Below, piece by piece: positions 6,707 to 15,916 of a DNA stretch of 35,915 nucleotides (position 1 is its first letter; every line of letters begins with the position of its first letter). Location of the stretch: contig CAMBQN010000028.1 in the NCBI GenBank assembly GCA_945870025.1, positions 1 through 35,915 of the forward strand, in the 5' to 3' direction. The position numbers and the translations under genes are program-made. Source of the stretch: Akkermansia muciniphila. GTDB taxonomy: Bacteria > Verrucomicrobiota > Kiritimatiellia > RFP12 > JAAYNR01. The notes beneath the pieces are model-generated. The model had not been told where the DNA came from and ran no database searches. It saw only the letters and a list, made by a program, of their open reading frames with translations.

Positions 6707-9610
6707 ATGCAGATGAAACAGTTCATGTTAACAGGTGCCCTGGCTCTGAGCCTGGGGTTGAGTCTCTCTTCGGCCCGGGCCGACGTCAGATTGTCGAGTA
6801 TCTTCTGCGATCACGCGGTGCTGCAGCGCGATCTGCCGGTGCCGGTCTGGGGCACGGCGGAGCCGGGCGAACAGGTAACAGTCAAGGTGGGGAAAGCCCA
6901 TGAGACGACCACCGCCGATGCGCAGGGGAAATGGATGCTCCGACTGCCGGCCATGAAAATGAACACCGTCGGGCAGGAGATGGTCGTCAGCGGAAAGAAC
7001 ACGGTCACGATCCAGGACGTGCTGATCGGCGATGTGTGGATCTGCGGCGGGCAGTCGAACATGCAACTTTCGTTGAAAGACTGCGACGCCAAGGAGGATA
7101 TCGCCACGGCCGATTTCCCCCTCCTGCGCTGCCTGATGACCACCAATATCCCTTCGCGCAGCAAGCCGCGGAGTGAGGTGGCCGGTGCGTGGGCGGTCTG
7201 CACGTCGAACACGGCTTCTTCCTTCACCGGCGCCGGCTTCTACTTTGCACGGCGCCTTCTGAAGGAGACGGGCGTGCCTATGGGACTGATCGAAATCTCC
7301 TTTGGAGGCACGTGTATAGCCGCCTCCATCCCGGCCGAGGGGTTTGATCTGGAACCTTGGTTGAAACAACAACCGGGTAATGTTTATGATGGCATGCTGA
7401 GGCAGGCGGATCACATCGCACTCTCGGCGGTCCACCTGTCCAAAGGGAAACCCGCGGCCCCCTTTGGCATCAAGGGCGGACTCTGGTACCAGGGCGAATG
7501 GAATGGCGGCGATACGAGCTACGCGCGCGAGATGCGGGCCCTGATCGGCGGCTGGCGCAAGGTCTGGAATCAGCCGCCTTCGCCGGTAGGCTCCGGCGCG
7601 CCAGGGTACGATTTTCCCGTCTATTTTGTGCAGCTCCCCAGTGATTGGTTCTTAGGGGGTGTCAGCGGTGCCCCTTCTTCGGGTGAACCGGATGGCGATG
7701 AGGACGGAGGCCTGCAAATTACCCGCATGGAACTGTTCAAGAGCCTGCAAATCACCAATACGGGTATGGCGGTGACCATTGATGTGGGCGGCGGCATTCA
7801 CCCGGTGAACAAGTTCGATGTGGGCGAGCGTCTGGCGCTGTGGGCGCTGCGCGACCTGTACGGCAAGAAGGATCTGGTGGTCAGCGGCCCGCTTTACCGG
7901 GAACTGAAGATCGAGGGGAATAAGATCCGCCTGAAATTCGACCATGTGGGGAGCGGCCTGATGGTGGGCAGGAAGAATGGCAAGGCTCCGGCCGTGGAAG
8001 TCAAGGATGGCAAGTTGCGTCCGTTTGCGATTTGCGGCGACGACCCGACTTCGCCAGTAGGCTCCGTCGCGGCAAGCAAGCAGTGGTTTTGGGCGGATGC
8101 CGTGATTGACGGTACCGACGTGGTGGTCTCGAGTTCTGCGGTGACCAATCCGGTGGCCGTGCGCTACGCCTACAGTTGCGCCCCCAAGGAGCACAATCTC
8201 TACAACAAGGAAGGTCTGCCTGCGGCCGCGTTCCGCACCGACGAGTGGGGGCTGATGGAGCCGCAGGGGAGGAAGATCGTTCTCTTCAAGTCCTGGCCGC
8301 CGGAGTGGGATGGCGACTACCGGATGCAGGCGCCCGAAAACACCACCGTCGAGTTGTCCATCCGGAGCAACAAGCTCGTGAAGTTGCTGGTGACCCCGGC
8401 CAGCCGCCGGACGGATCTGGTGATCACTCCGCCGTTCCGCGATCCCATGGGCTTTGTTGTTGAGCCTGCCGCGGGCGAAGCGCCGCTGCCGATGCGCTTC
8501 GACGCAACATCGGTGGAAGCCCCTGCCGGCAAGATTGTCGCCTACGCCTGGGATTTCGGCGACGGTGCCAAAGCCGAGGGGGTGACGACCGCGCATACCT
8601 ACGAGAAGGTGGGAACCTATACGGTCTCGTTGCAGATCAAGGACTCGCAGGGCCGAACGGATGTTGTGCCGCGCATCATCACGGTGACGCCGCTGGACAC
8701 GGTTGCTCCTGCCGTTGTTTCGGTCTCCGCGCCAGGTCAGACCAACCGGGTGGTGGTCACCTTCAGCGAGCCGGTGCAGAAGGAAGACGCCGAGGCCATT
8801 GCCAACTACACCGCAGCATCCGGACTCCAGGTGGTGGCGGCGAAGCTGGAATCGGATGGCGCGACCGTGACCCTGACGACCACACCGCTCGCCCGCGGCG
8901 AATATTCCATCGCCGTCAAGGGGATCCGCGATCTGGCGCGCAAGCCCAACGTTCTGGCGGCGACCAGCAAGACGTTCCGGTATGAGGGGTTGTATGCCTG
9001 GTGGAAACTTAATGAGGGGAAGGGGCTCGTCGCGGCGGATGCTTCTGGAAATATCCCGGTGAGCAAACTGAAAGGGCTGAGCTGGACGAACGCGGCGGGA
9101 CGCGTTGCCGTGAGCTTTAACGGTCAGCGGGGCCTTCTGGATACGGCGACCACGCTGGATGATCTGGTGATGCCGTTCTCGATCTCGTTCTGGGTGAGCC
9201 CCGCCGCGCAACAGCGGATCTGCGCAAACATTTTCGGCAATACCGGCTATGATTCGCCTGCGGGTTTCTGCGGCCTGTTCATGCAGCAGGATTATGGCAC
9301 GACCAACCGCTACGCGTTCAGCTATGGCATCGGCAAGCGAGAGTTCTGCAGCACACCTTCGGTGCAACTGACCTCGGATCAGTGGCAGCATCTGGCCGTG
9401 GTCTGCGATGGCTCGAACAATGTTATCTACGTGGACGGCGTCGAGAAATGCAGGGCGCCGGCCAAAGGTGCCTTTGTGCCAAACCCGGGCATGGCGCTGC
9501 GGTTGGGGTACTGGGACCAGAACCGCTTCTTTAAGGGCTGCTTGAGCGACTTCCGCATCTACCGCACGCCCCTGTCGCCGTCCGAGGTGCAGGCGGTGAT
9601 GAAGGAATAG
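6707..9610 (+). CDS. Secreted sialate-O-acetylesterase-like SGNH esterase with PKD, Ig-like and LamG modules
   Basis: About 967 aa. Two adjacent starts, ATG 6707 and ATG 6713, each have a Shine-Dalgarno-like site (AAGGAG at 6692-6697 or 6701-6706); the frame opens further upstream but would overlap the previous gene. A signal peptide ('FMLTGALALSLGLSLSSARA') leads into the mature start. Residues ~25-560 form the sialate-O-acetylesterase domain: 'GDVWICGGQSNMQ' (nucleophile Ser in GQSNM, ~115), 'GGLWYQGEWNGGD' and 'HPVNKFDVGERLALWAL' (catalytic His region). Then come a PKD domain ('AYAWDFGDG', 'AHTYEKVGTYTVSL'), an Ig-like module ('APAVVSVSAPGQTNRVVVTFSEPV') and a C-terminal LamG/concanavalin-like domain ('WWKLNEGKG', 'SISFWVSP', 'WQHLAVVCDG', 'SDFRIYRTPLS'). 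It likely removes acetyl esters from extracellular glycans. Two short in-frame insertions carry a shared 23-bp palindromic sequence, reported as a separate feature. Confidence 0.9.
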   Translation: MQMKQFMLTGALALSLGLSLSSARADVRLSSIFCDHAVLQRDLPVPVWGTAEPGEQVTVKVGKAHETTTADAQGKWMLRLPAMKMNTVGQEMVVSGKNTVTIQDVLIGDVWICGGQSNMQLSLKDCDAKEDIATADFPLLRCLMTTNIPSRSKPRSEVAGAWAVCTSNTASSFTGAGFYFARRLLKETGVPMGLIEISFGGTCIAASIPAEGFDLEPWLKQQPGNVYDGMLRQADHIALSAVHLSKGKPAAPFGIKGGLWYQGEWNGGDTSYAREMRALIGGWRKVWNQPPSPVGSGAPGYDFPVYFVQLPSDWFLGGVSGAPSSGEPDGDEDGGLQITRMELFKSLQITNTGMAVTIDVGGGIHPVNKFDVGERLALWALRDLYGKKDLVVSGPLYRELKIEGNKIRLKFDHVGSGLMVGRKNGKAPAVEVKDGKLRPFAICGDDPTSPVGSVAASKQWFWADAVIDGTDVVVSSSAVTNPVAVRYAYSCAPKEHNLYNKEGLPAAAFRTDEWGLMEPQGRKIVLFKSWPPEWDGDYRMQAPENTTVELSIRSNKLVKLLVTPASRRTDLVITPPFRDPMGFVVEPAAGEAPLPMRFDATSVEAPAGKIVAYAWDFGDGAKAEGVTTAHTYEKVGTYTVSLQIKDSQGRTDVVPRIITVTPLDTVAPAVVSVSAPGQTNRVVVTFSEPVQKEDAEAIANYTAASGLQVVAAKLESDGATVTLTTTPLARGEYSIAVKGIRDLARKPNVLAATSKTFRYEGLYAWWKLNEGKGLVAADASGNIPVSKLKGLSWTNAAGRVAVSFNGQRGLLDTATTLDDLVMPFSISFWVSPAAQQRICANIFGNTGYDSPAGFCGLFMQQDYGTTNRYAFSYGIGKREFCSTPSVQLTSDQWQHLAVVCDGSNNVIYVDGVEKCRAPAKGAFVPNPGMALRLGYWDQNRFFKGCLSDFRIYRTPLSPSEVQAVMKE
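7578..8071 (+). repeat. Pair of 23-bp repeats inside the esterase coding sequence
   Basis: Bases 7578-7600 and 8049-8071 agree at 21 of 23 positions. The left copy is a 6-bp palindrome, CGCCGG-TAGGCT-CCGGCG; the right copy is a mutated version (CGCCAG-TAGGCT-CCGTCG). Both are read in the same frame as 'SPVGS(G/V)A' and fall where relatives of this esterase, as I remember them, have no residues. They look like a short palindromic insert tolerated in a coding region. The feature spans both copies. Confidence 0.5.
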
Positions 9611-9643
9611 TTACAACAGATCAACTAAAGGGAGAATGACACG

Positions 9644-10669
9644 ATGTCGCAACTATTTCGATCGGTAATCATCGGATGCGGGACCAGCGCCCCCGGTAAA
9701 GGCGGGGCGCATTCCATTGGCTATGCACACGCGGCTGCCTATAAAAGTCAACCCGATGTCGTATTAAGCGCGGTCTCGAGCCTGAGTCAGAAAGACGTGG
9801 ATGATTTCGCTGTCGAATATCCTGGAACAAAAGGCTATACGGACTATCAGGCGATGCTCACATCTGAAACACCTGATATTGTCTCAATTTGCGCGTTCCC
9901 ACCAGCGCGCGAGGAGATGGCCATGGCCGCCATGGCAGCAGGTGCCAAGGCGCTCTGGATTGAAAAACCGTTTGCGCTCACACTCGATGCGGCCAAAAAG
10001 ATCATGGCGGAAGCGGAAAGACGGTCGGTGCGGCTGTTTGTTGACCATCAGCGGCGATATGGTCAGCCGTTTATCTGGTTGCGCGAAGCTGTGGAAGAGA
10101 AAAAGATCGGCGACCTGATCCAGTTCAACATCACCCAGCCCTTTGGCGGGATTTATGACTTTGGCACCCATTGTATCGACAGTGCGCTCTATTGTCTTGG
10201 CGATCGACAACCGACCCTGGTTTTTGCTGCGGTTGACTTGACCCATGCAAGGAAGCACCAGGGCATGACCATGGAATCGCAGATTGTTGCCACCGTCCAC
10301 TTGGACGACGGCACGCGGCTGGTCATCGAAATGGGTGACCGTGCCTGCTCACGGCTGCCGATACTCCACGCCGAAGGCACCGACGGGTTTGCCCAATTGC
10401 ACATGAATGTCCCAGAGGGTTGCCAGAGTATTTTTCGGGCGCGGTATGCGGGCCGTGCCGAAATTGTCAACCCGTTGACCAACGAACATTTTCACCATAG
10501 CGACGACGGCACGTGCTATATCAAGAGGGCGTTGGCCGACATCCTGACCGCCATGAAAACCGGCAGTGCAACACGGATCGATGCTCGCGAGGCGTATCGA
10601 GGATTGTCAATAATTGCCGGGATATTTGAATCGGCAAAGACGCAGTCGGTGTTTTGCTTTGAGCGTTAA
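9644..10669 (+). CDS. Gfo/Idh/MocA family NAD(P)-dependent oxidoreductase
   Basis: 341 aa, starting at ATG 9644 with AAGGGAGA at 9628-9635. The N-terminal Rossmann fold ('RSVIIGCGTSAPGKGG', residues ~6-21) is followed by the family's EKP motif ('WIEKPFALTLDAAK', ~109-122; the lysine is catalytic in the family). 'DFGTHCIDSALYCLG' (~175-189) matches the G-x-H-x-x-D signature. The first glycine loop is longer than usual ('GTSAPGKGGAHS'), a form seen in relatives acting on sugars or inositols. The enzyme probably oxidises or reduces a sugar-derived polyol or uronate in the cytoplasm. It lies 33 nt after the esterase and 31 nt before the alpha-galactosidase remnant, so it likely belongs to the same catabolic transcript. 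The substrate cannot be deduced. Confidence 0.85.
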   Translation: MSQLFRSVIIGCGTSAPGKGGAHSIGYAHAAAYKSQPDVVLSAVSSLSQKDVDDFAVEYPGTKGYTDYQAMLTSETPDIVSICAFPPAREEMAMAAMAAGAKALWIEKPFALTLDAAKKIMAEAERRSVRLFVDHQRRYGQPFIWLREAVEEKKIGDLIQFNITQPFGGIYDFGTHCIDSALYCLGDRQPTLVFAAVDLTHARKHQGMTMESQIVATVHLDDGTRLVIEMGDRACSRLPILHAEGTDGFAQLHMNVPEGCQSIFRARYAGRAEIVNPLTNEHFHHSDDGTCYIKRALADILTAMKTGSATRIDAREAYRGLSIIAGIFESAKTQSVFCFER

Positions 10670-10700
10670 GGTGACAAAGGTCAACGGAAAGAATAACGTA

Positions 10701-12407
10701 ATGAGTAATAACCCACAACTGTCTCGTGAGCGTGTGTCCTGTCCTGTAATTTCCTTCGACCCCGCTGCCGCCACTGTGCGGATCAAGGGATGGGGCATTA
10801 ACTTGCAAGGTGGGGGGTGTGGCGCGATCATCCTGGTCGGCAACGACGAACGACAGGAGACGTTGCGCCCGCAGGGAGCGGCCGCCGTAGTCGAATGCCG
10901 CGAGGACTCGCCCATGGGCCCGCTGCAGGTCTGGAGTATGAGTTGGCTGCTGCCGGGCGGCGTCACGCTGACCTGGCGCGTGGGCGTGTGCGAACGGTGC
11001 CGTGGCATCACGTTGCAGGCTGCCATCTACAACGGCAGCGGTGCCCCGTTCCGGCTCAAGGAGTTCGCCCTGCTGGCCGCCACCGCCACGAGTGTCACAC
11101 TGGAAGGCGATCCCACTGGCTGGCATCTCGGCGACCTGACCTACTATGGCGGCACCTGGCCGAGACGCTGCTCAGCAGCAATGAACGCACGCGGCGCATG
11201 TATGAAGGATGGAATCTTCCCGTTCCTGCTGACCCGCCGCAGGACGAGAAGTCAAACGACGGCCGCTGGCGCCGGCACACCAACGTGGCGACGCTCTACA
11301 CCGACAAGGGCCGGAGCGACCTCTATGCCGGCGCGGTCGGCGAGGAGTCGGATGTCCATTTCGATTGGCGCGTCGAGGGCGGGAATTGCCGGTTGGACGT
11401 GATCGGCGCGATGTGCGATGTGCGCGTGGATCCCGGCGAGACCCGTTGTTCGGAAACCGCGCTGTTCCTGGCCGAGCCCTATGCCGAAGCCGCGACCGTC
11501 TATTGCCGCTGGCTCGCCGCCACGCTCGGCGCCCGCACGCACCGTGGTCCGGTGACCGGCTGGTGCAGTTGGTATGAAGGGGGGCCGAGCGTCACGGCGG
11601 AGCGTGTCATCGCCCTGGCCGGTGTCGTGGCGGCACGGCGCGACCGGCTGCCCATGGATGTCATCCAGATTGACGACGGGTATCAGCGTCAGTGCGCCGA
11701 CTGGGAGTGCAACGAAAAGTTTCCGGATGGTTGGCAGCCGGTCGTGGCGGCGATACGCCGGGCCGGAGCGATGCCCGGGATCTGGCTGGCGCCGTTGGTA
11801 GCGCATGAAAAGGTGAGCGTCCTCGGCTACGCCTGCGAGAAGGAGGGGCGGCTGCTCGATCTGCATTCCGACTGGTTCCAGCGCGACGCGGCCGGCAAGT
11901 TGAACGGCAGCGCCGGCAACTGGGCCCTACCGCCTGTCCAATCCGGAGAAGACGCCGGCGGATCTCGCCCTTGACATTCCGTCGGACGAATGTCCCGGCG
12001 AACGTTTTCACGCCTGGTCGTTTTGGGATCGCGAGTATCTTGGTGTGATCGACGCCTCGCATGTCTTTACGGCGATGGGCGTGCGCGATTCGCGGTTGCT
12101 GCGTCTCACGCCGCCGCCGGCCGACAACCGGCCGGTGATCGTCGGATCGGATCTGCACATTTCCATGGGCGCGGCTGAATTCGCTGGGGTGCGCACAACG
12201 AGCGCCGCACTGGATATCGAACTCACCGGGGCCGGCGCCACCAACGGCAGCATTTTCTTCCACGCCGCCGGCAACTGGACACTGGCGGGATTCAAGGGCA
12301 TGGCCCACGCGGAGCTGACCCAGTTGGCGCCCGCCATCTGGCGCATGGAACTGCAGGGGCGTCGCCGTGGCGAGCCGCAAAGCGTTTCGCTGACGGCCGA
12401 CATGTAG
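10701..12407 (+). pseudogene. Broken GH36-type alpha-galactosidase without its catalytic core
   Basis: Three reading-frame pieces form one protein. Piece 1 (from ATG 10701, to ~11160) covers the N-terminal beta domain, ending 'GDLTYYGGTW'. Piece 2, in another frame (~11155-11930), continues 'LAETLLSSNERTRR' and has GH36 signatures 'TGWCSWYEGGPSVT', 'DVIQIDDGYQ', 'NEKFPDGW' and 'GIWLAPLVA', ending 'GNWALP'. Piece 3, back in the first frame (~11928-12407), resumes with 'RFHAWSFWDREYLGV' and the C-terminal beta domain. The section that should lie between pieces 2 and 3 in GH36 enzymes, with the nucleophile motif (K-x-D-F) and the acid/base 'D-x-R-x-G-x-D' region, is absent (I estimate ~180 residues). 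The product cannot be an active galactosidase. Either gene decay or assembly/indel errors could explain it; a single-base error might explain the first frameshift but not the missing core. Confidence 0.75.
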
Positions 12408-12539
12408 ATCTGGCGCGGCGGTTGCATAAACCTAGGTAGCGGCTGAGGGACGGCCCGTCCCTTGCGAGTTTGTTGCTGGTTAACAAACGCGGGAAGCCCC
12501 GTCCTTGCGAACGGCCAACAACCAACCCTGAACCCTCTG

Positions 12540-12564
12540 CTTGCAAAACCTCCGGTTTTACAAG
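12540..12564. repeat. Palindromic element CTTGCAAAACC-TCC-GGTTTTACAAG
   Basis: An 11-bp near-perfect inverted repeat with a 3-nt loop lies between two convergent genes, 9 bp past the end of the minus-strand gene. It may serve as a bidirectional terminator. The same arms, CTTGCAAAACC and GGTTTTACA, plus an adjacent 'AGGGTTCAG' (here on the opposite strand), recur near 35574-35715, so this is a dispersed element and not only a local hairpin. The rest of the 12408-12573 gap contains another hairpin, GTTTGTT-GCTGGTT-AACAAAC, at about 12470-12490. Confidence 0.5.
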
Positions 12565-12573
12565 TGCTTCGGA

Positions 12574-13857
12574 TCACAAATTCCGCGTGATCTCGGTCAG
12601 CAACGCGCTCTTCTCCGCCTCGGGAAGTGAAGACTGCTGCAGGATTCCGGCAATTCCGTTTGGATCGAATCGGTCGCTATCGAGCTGCCGCTTGAGCTGC
12701 GCCCCCAGCGGGGTCTGGCCGGACGCGTTCAGCAGCCCCATGGCGGTTGCGGCGATGACCCGCACCTGTGCGACGCCCGGTTCCATGTCCGCAAGCCAGG
12801 AAATGTCGGGGAAGCGCCCCTGATGGGCTTGACTATAGGCGACGTTGCTGAGGAAGTAGGCCTGAGCGGCCGAATTGGCCTGCATCGCCCGGCCCCACTC
12901 CACGGCGGCGGCATAATCCCTCGCTCCAAAGGAAACGCCCAGGATCTTGGCCGTCACGACCATCTGTTCGAACAACGCCGGATCGGTGATGGCGCTCATG
13001 CGGCCGCTGGCGGCGTAGCGGAGCAACACGGCGGCGGCGTCCTCGATCCGGTCCTGTGACAGAATTCCGATCATCTGTAAGATGGCTCGATCATAGGCGG
13101 CCTCATCCAACCCAGAGCTATTCAGATAGGCAAACGCCGATGCCAGGATCCGTTGATGCGCGGCTTCGTCCAGCGGTTCTCGGCCATTCTCGCGGATGTT
13201 CGCGCTGAGGGATTGAAGCGCAATCTGCCAACCGAAGTCGGGCGCAAACTGGTTTGAGGACGCCAGGTAGGCGAGAGCCTCCTCCGGTCGAAGGTCCACC
13301 CACAGGGCGAGAATGAACCCGAGAATGGATTGCCGCCCCACCTCCTCGGGCAGCCGCTGCGCCGCCTGGAGAGCCGCTTGCGGATCCTGACGGCCCCAAG
13401 CATTGAACAGCATGCGAGCCGCATGTGCCTGTTGATCGGGTGGCAGCGACAGGAGATACGTCAGTGCCTGCTGGAAATCCTTTTTCTCGATCAACGTCCG
13501 CAGGGTTTCGGACCAACGACCGTCGGCGCGCGCGTCCCCGCCGCGAGGCGGTTCCACGGGGGGCTTTGCTGCCGGCGGGATCGGGGCCCGTACGGCGAGT
13601 GGCGTGGCCGGCTTCGCTGCCGCAGCCGCGACCGGCTTCTTCGGCGTGACCGAAGGCGCGGGCCGTGGCGCCGCCGGTCTGATCGCGGGAATCGGCGGGG
13701 CCGGGAGGGGGGGTTCCGGCGTCTCCCTCGTTGCGGATGCGCTCAGGCTCCGCGCACCGATGGCGTCGATCAGAAAAGCGGAAAGGAGGGGCAGCAGAAG
13801 CAGCAAGACGCCGACTCCGGTGTAGGTGATGACAACGCGCAAAGACTTCACGCTCAT
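12574..13857 (-). CDS. Membrane-anchored helical-repeat protein of unknown function
   Basis: 427 aa from ATG at 13857. The N-terminus is a signal anchor (hydrophobic ~9-31, 'VVITYTGVGVLLLLLPLLSA') followed by a Pro/Ala-rich linker (~45-105). The remaining ~310 residues are alpha-helical with a TPR/Sel1-like rhythm ('DFQQALTYLLSLPPDQQAHAARML', cut short here: 'DPQAALQAAQRLPEEVGRQS', 'RPEEALAYLASSN'). Helix pairs of this kind are common in PVC genomes. No enzymatic motif is visible. It is the last gene of the minus-strand glycogen cluster, 16 bp past glgB, with no strong Shine-Dalgarno site. It may scaffold or organise a protein complex at the inner membrane, facing outwards; a link to glycogen rests on position alone. 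Confidence 0.7.
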   Translation of the reverse strand: MSVKSLRVVITYTGVGVLLLLLPLLSAFLIDAIGARSLSASATRETPEPPLPAPPIPAIRPAAPRPAPSVTPKKPVAAAAAKPATPLAVRAPIPPAAKPPVEPPRGGDARADGRWSETLRTLIEKKDFQQALTYLLSLPPDQQAHAARMLFNAWGRQDPQAALQAAQRLPEEVGRQSILGFILALWVDLRPEEALAYLASSNQFAPDFGWQIALQSLSANIRENGREPLDEAAHQRILASAFAYLNSSGLDEAAYDRAILQMIGILSQDRIEDAAAVLLRYAASGRMSAITDPALFEQMVVTAKILGVSFGARDYAAAVEWGRAMQANSAAQAYFLSNVAYSQAHQGRFPDISWLADMEPGVAQVRVIAATAMGLLNASGQTPLGAQLKRQLDSDRFDPNGIAGILQQSSLPEAEKSALLTEITRNL

Positions 13858-13873
13858 AAAAAATCTCGTTTTC

Positions 13874-15883
13874 TCACGGTTTGGCGAGCAACAACGCGGT
13901 GCGGCAGGGAAGGTAGACCCTCAACAGAAATACGCATTCGGACTCGCGCGTTTCGGTGAGCAGCGGATACGCCTGATCGGCCGTGATGCGCCCCTGGCCG
14001 CCAAAGCGCAGCTCGTCGCTGTTCAGAATGCCGCGGTATTTTCCGGGGGGCACCCGTACCGGATAGTCGCTCACGGAGCATGAGCTGTGAAAATTAAACA
14101 GAAACATCAACGAACCGCGCTCCAGAACCAGCACTTTGTCGGCTTCGGAGAGGTGCAAGAGGCGCGGCACGGTGTCGTCCAGCACACCGGCAGCCGTGAC
14201 CAGGCGGAGCATCTCGCGGTCGAAATCGCCCAGACAGGAGAAGAGCAGCGCCGGATCGTCGCGCAGGTGCCATTGACGCCGGGCGTACAAATACGAATTG
14301 CCGTTGCCCTCGCGCGGGAAGTCAATCCATTCAGGATGGCCGAATTCGTTGCCCATGAAGTTGAGATACCCCGCGCCGGCCGTCGCCAGCGTCGCCAGCC
14401 GGGCGAGCTTGTGCAGCGCCACGCCCCGGTCCGCAGTCACGCTTGACGCCTCGCGGGCCATGCTGTCGTACATCGCCGCATCCATCAGTTGGAACAGCAG
14501 CGTCTTGCCGCCAACCAGCGCCTGATCGTGACTTTCGACGTAGTTCACCGTCCGCTCGTCGGGACGGCGGTTGGTCAGTTCGTGCCACAGATAGCCGACG
14601 CTCCAATCCTCGTCCCTCACGTCTCGTGCCAGCTTGAACCAGCACTCCGGCACGCCCATGGCCATGCGGTAGTCGAACCCGGCGCCGCCCTCCGCGATCG
14701 GCGCCGCCAATCCGGGCATCCCGCTCACATCCTCGGCGATCGTGAGCGCATCGGGCCTCACCTCGTGAATCAGCCGGTTGGCCAGGTTGCAGTACAGCCA
14801 GGCGTCCTCATCGACGCCCGCGTCAAAATACTGCCCGTAGTCGGTGAAATCCACGCCGAGTCCGTGGTGCATGTAGAGCAGGCTCGTGATGCCGTCAAAG
14901 CGGAACCCGTCGAAATGGAACTCGTCCAGCCAATAGCGGCAGTTGGAGAGGAGGAAGTGCAGCACGTCCGTCTTGCCGTAATCGAAGCATCGCGAATCCC
15001 ACGCATCGTGCCAGCCGCGCAGGCCGGCATGAAAATACTGGCTCGTCGTTCCGTCAAAGCGCGACAGCCCCTCCCGCTCGTTCTTCACCGCGTGCGAATG
15101 GACCAGATCCATGACCACCGCCACCCCTGCGCCGTGAGCATCGTCAATCAGCGCCTTGAGATCTTCCGGCGTCCCGAAGCGCGAACTGGAGGCGAAGAAA
15201 CTCGACACTTGGTAGCCGAACGAGGCGTAATAGGGGTGTTCCATCACCGCCATGAGTTGGATCGTGTTGTATCCCGCATCGATGATCTTCGGCAACACGT
15301 TCCGGCGGAAGGCGTCCGTCGTTCCGACCCCGCATGTTTCCTGCGCCATGCCGATGTGCGCCTCGTAGATCAGGGGCGCCCGCCGGGGGACGCGAAATGC
15401 ATGCCGCCACCGGAAGGGTTGCGGGGGGTCCCAAACTTGGGCCGTGAAGACATCGCTCGATGGATCCTGAACCACCCGGCGCGCGTAGGCGGGTATTCGC
15501 TCGCCGTGGCCGCCTTCCCAGGCCACCTCCAGCCGGTAGAACTGACCGTGGCGTATGGCGTCGGAGGGCAGCCGCACTTCCCAGACATCCCGCCCCGGAA
15601 GCCGCGTCAACCGGAATGGATCACACGTCTTCCATCCCGAAAAATCGCCCACCAGCCACAGCGCGCTGGCACGGGGCGCCCATTCGCGAAACATCCAGCC
15701 GCCACCGGGCACGCGGTGCAGCCCATAATATTCGTGTGCACAGGCGAATTCGGCGAGCGACCCCGGCTTTTCGGCCAGCCGCCGGGCCTGCGCGGTTGCC
15801 GCTTCAGCCCGCCGCCGGATCACGTCGCGATAGGGCGTCAACCAAGGATCATCCAGCAGATGAGCGCGTGTCGGTTGTTGCAT
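13874..15883 (-). CDS. glgB: 1,4-alpha-glucan branching enzyme, eukaryotic-type (GH13_8-like)
   Basis: 669 aa if started at ATG 15883, which has GGAG eight bases upstream; a GTG at 15901 would add six residues. It transfers alpha-1,4 chain segments to make alpha-1,6 branches in glycogen. Order: N-terminal CBM48 region (~45-150, 'GGWMFREWAPRASALWLVGDF'-type strand split by 'GW'), then the GH13 barrel with 'DLVHSHAVKN' (~259-268), nucleophile Asp ~330 in 'GFRFDGITS', acid Glu ~384 in 'TIAEDVSGMPG', Asp ~453 in 'NYVESHDQALVG', and a C-terminal beta domain. Motifs such as 'YQVSSFFASSSRFGTPEDLK' and 'SGMPGLAAPIAEGGAGFDYR' follow the animal/fungal/plant branching enzymes, not E. coli GlgB. Fits the glgA-glgB operon; 33 bp separate it from glgA. 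Confidence 0.95.
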   Translation of the reverse strand: MQQPTRAHLLDDPWLTPYRDVIRRRAEAATAQARRLAEKPGSLAEFACAHEYYGLHRVPGGGWMFREWAPRASALWLVGDFSGWKTCDPFRLTRLPGRDVWEVRLPSDAIRHGQFYRLEVAWEGGHGERIPAYARRVVQDPSSDVFTAQVWDPPQPFRWRHAFRVPRRAPLIYEAHIGMAQETCGVGTTDAFRRNVLPKIIDAGYNTIQLMAVMEHPYYASFGYQVSSFFASSSRFGTPEDLKALIDDAHGAGVAVVMDLVHSHAVKNEREGLSRFDGTTSQYFHAGLRGWHDAWDSRCFDYGKTDVLHFLLSNCRYWLDEFHFDGFRFDGITSLLYMHHGLGVDFTDYGQYFDAGVDEDAWLYCNLANRLIHEVRPDALTIAEDVSGMPGLAAPIAEGGAGFDYRMAMGVPECWFKLARDVRDEDWSVGYLWHELTNRRPDERTVNYVESHDQALVGGKTLLFQLMDAAMYDSMAREASSVTADRGVALHKLARLATLATAGAGYLNFMGNEFGHPEWIDFPREGNGNSYLYARRQWHLRDDPALLFSCLGDFDREMLRLVTAAGVLDDTVPRLLHLSEADKVLVLERGSLMFLFNFHSSCSVSDYPVRVPPGKYRGILNSDELRFGGQGRITADQAYPLLTETRESECVFLLRVYLPCRTALLLAKP

Positions 15884-15916
15884 CAGGACTGCTCCGATCA
15901 CCCGTTTCGGTACTTG

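Noticed and set aside
7652..9391. 579-codon open frame on the minus strand opposite the esterase
   Set aside because: Rich in Arg/His/Gly with no family resemblance; the plus strand encodes a clear multidomain esterase here. High GC makes antisense stops rare.
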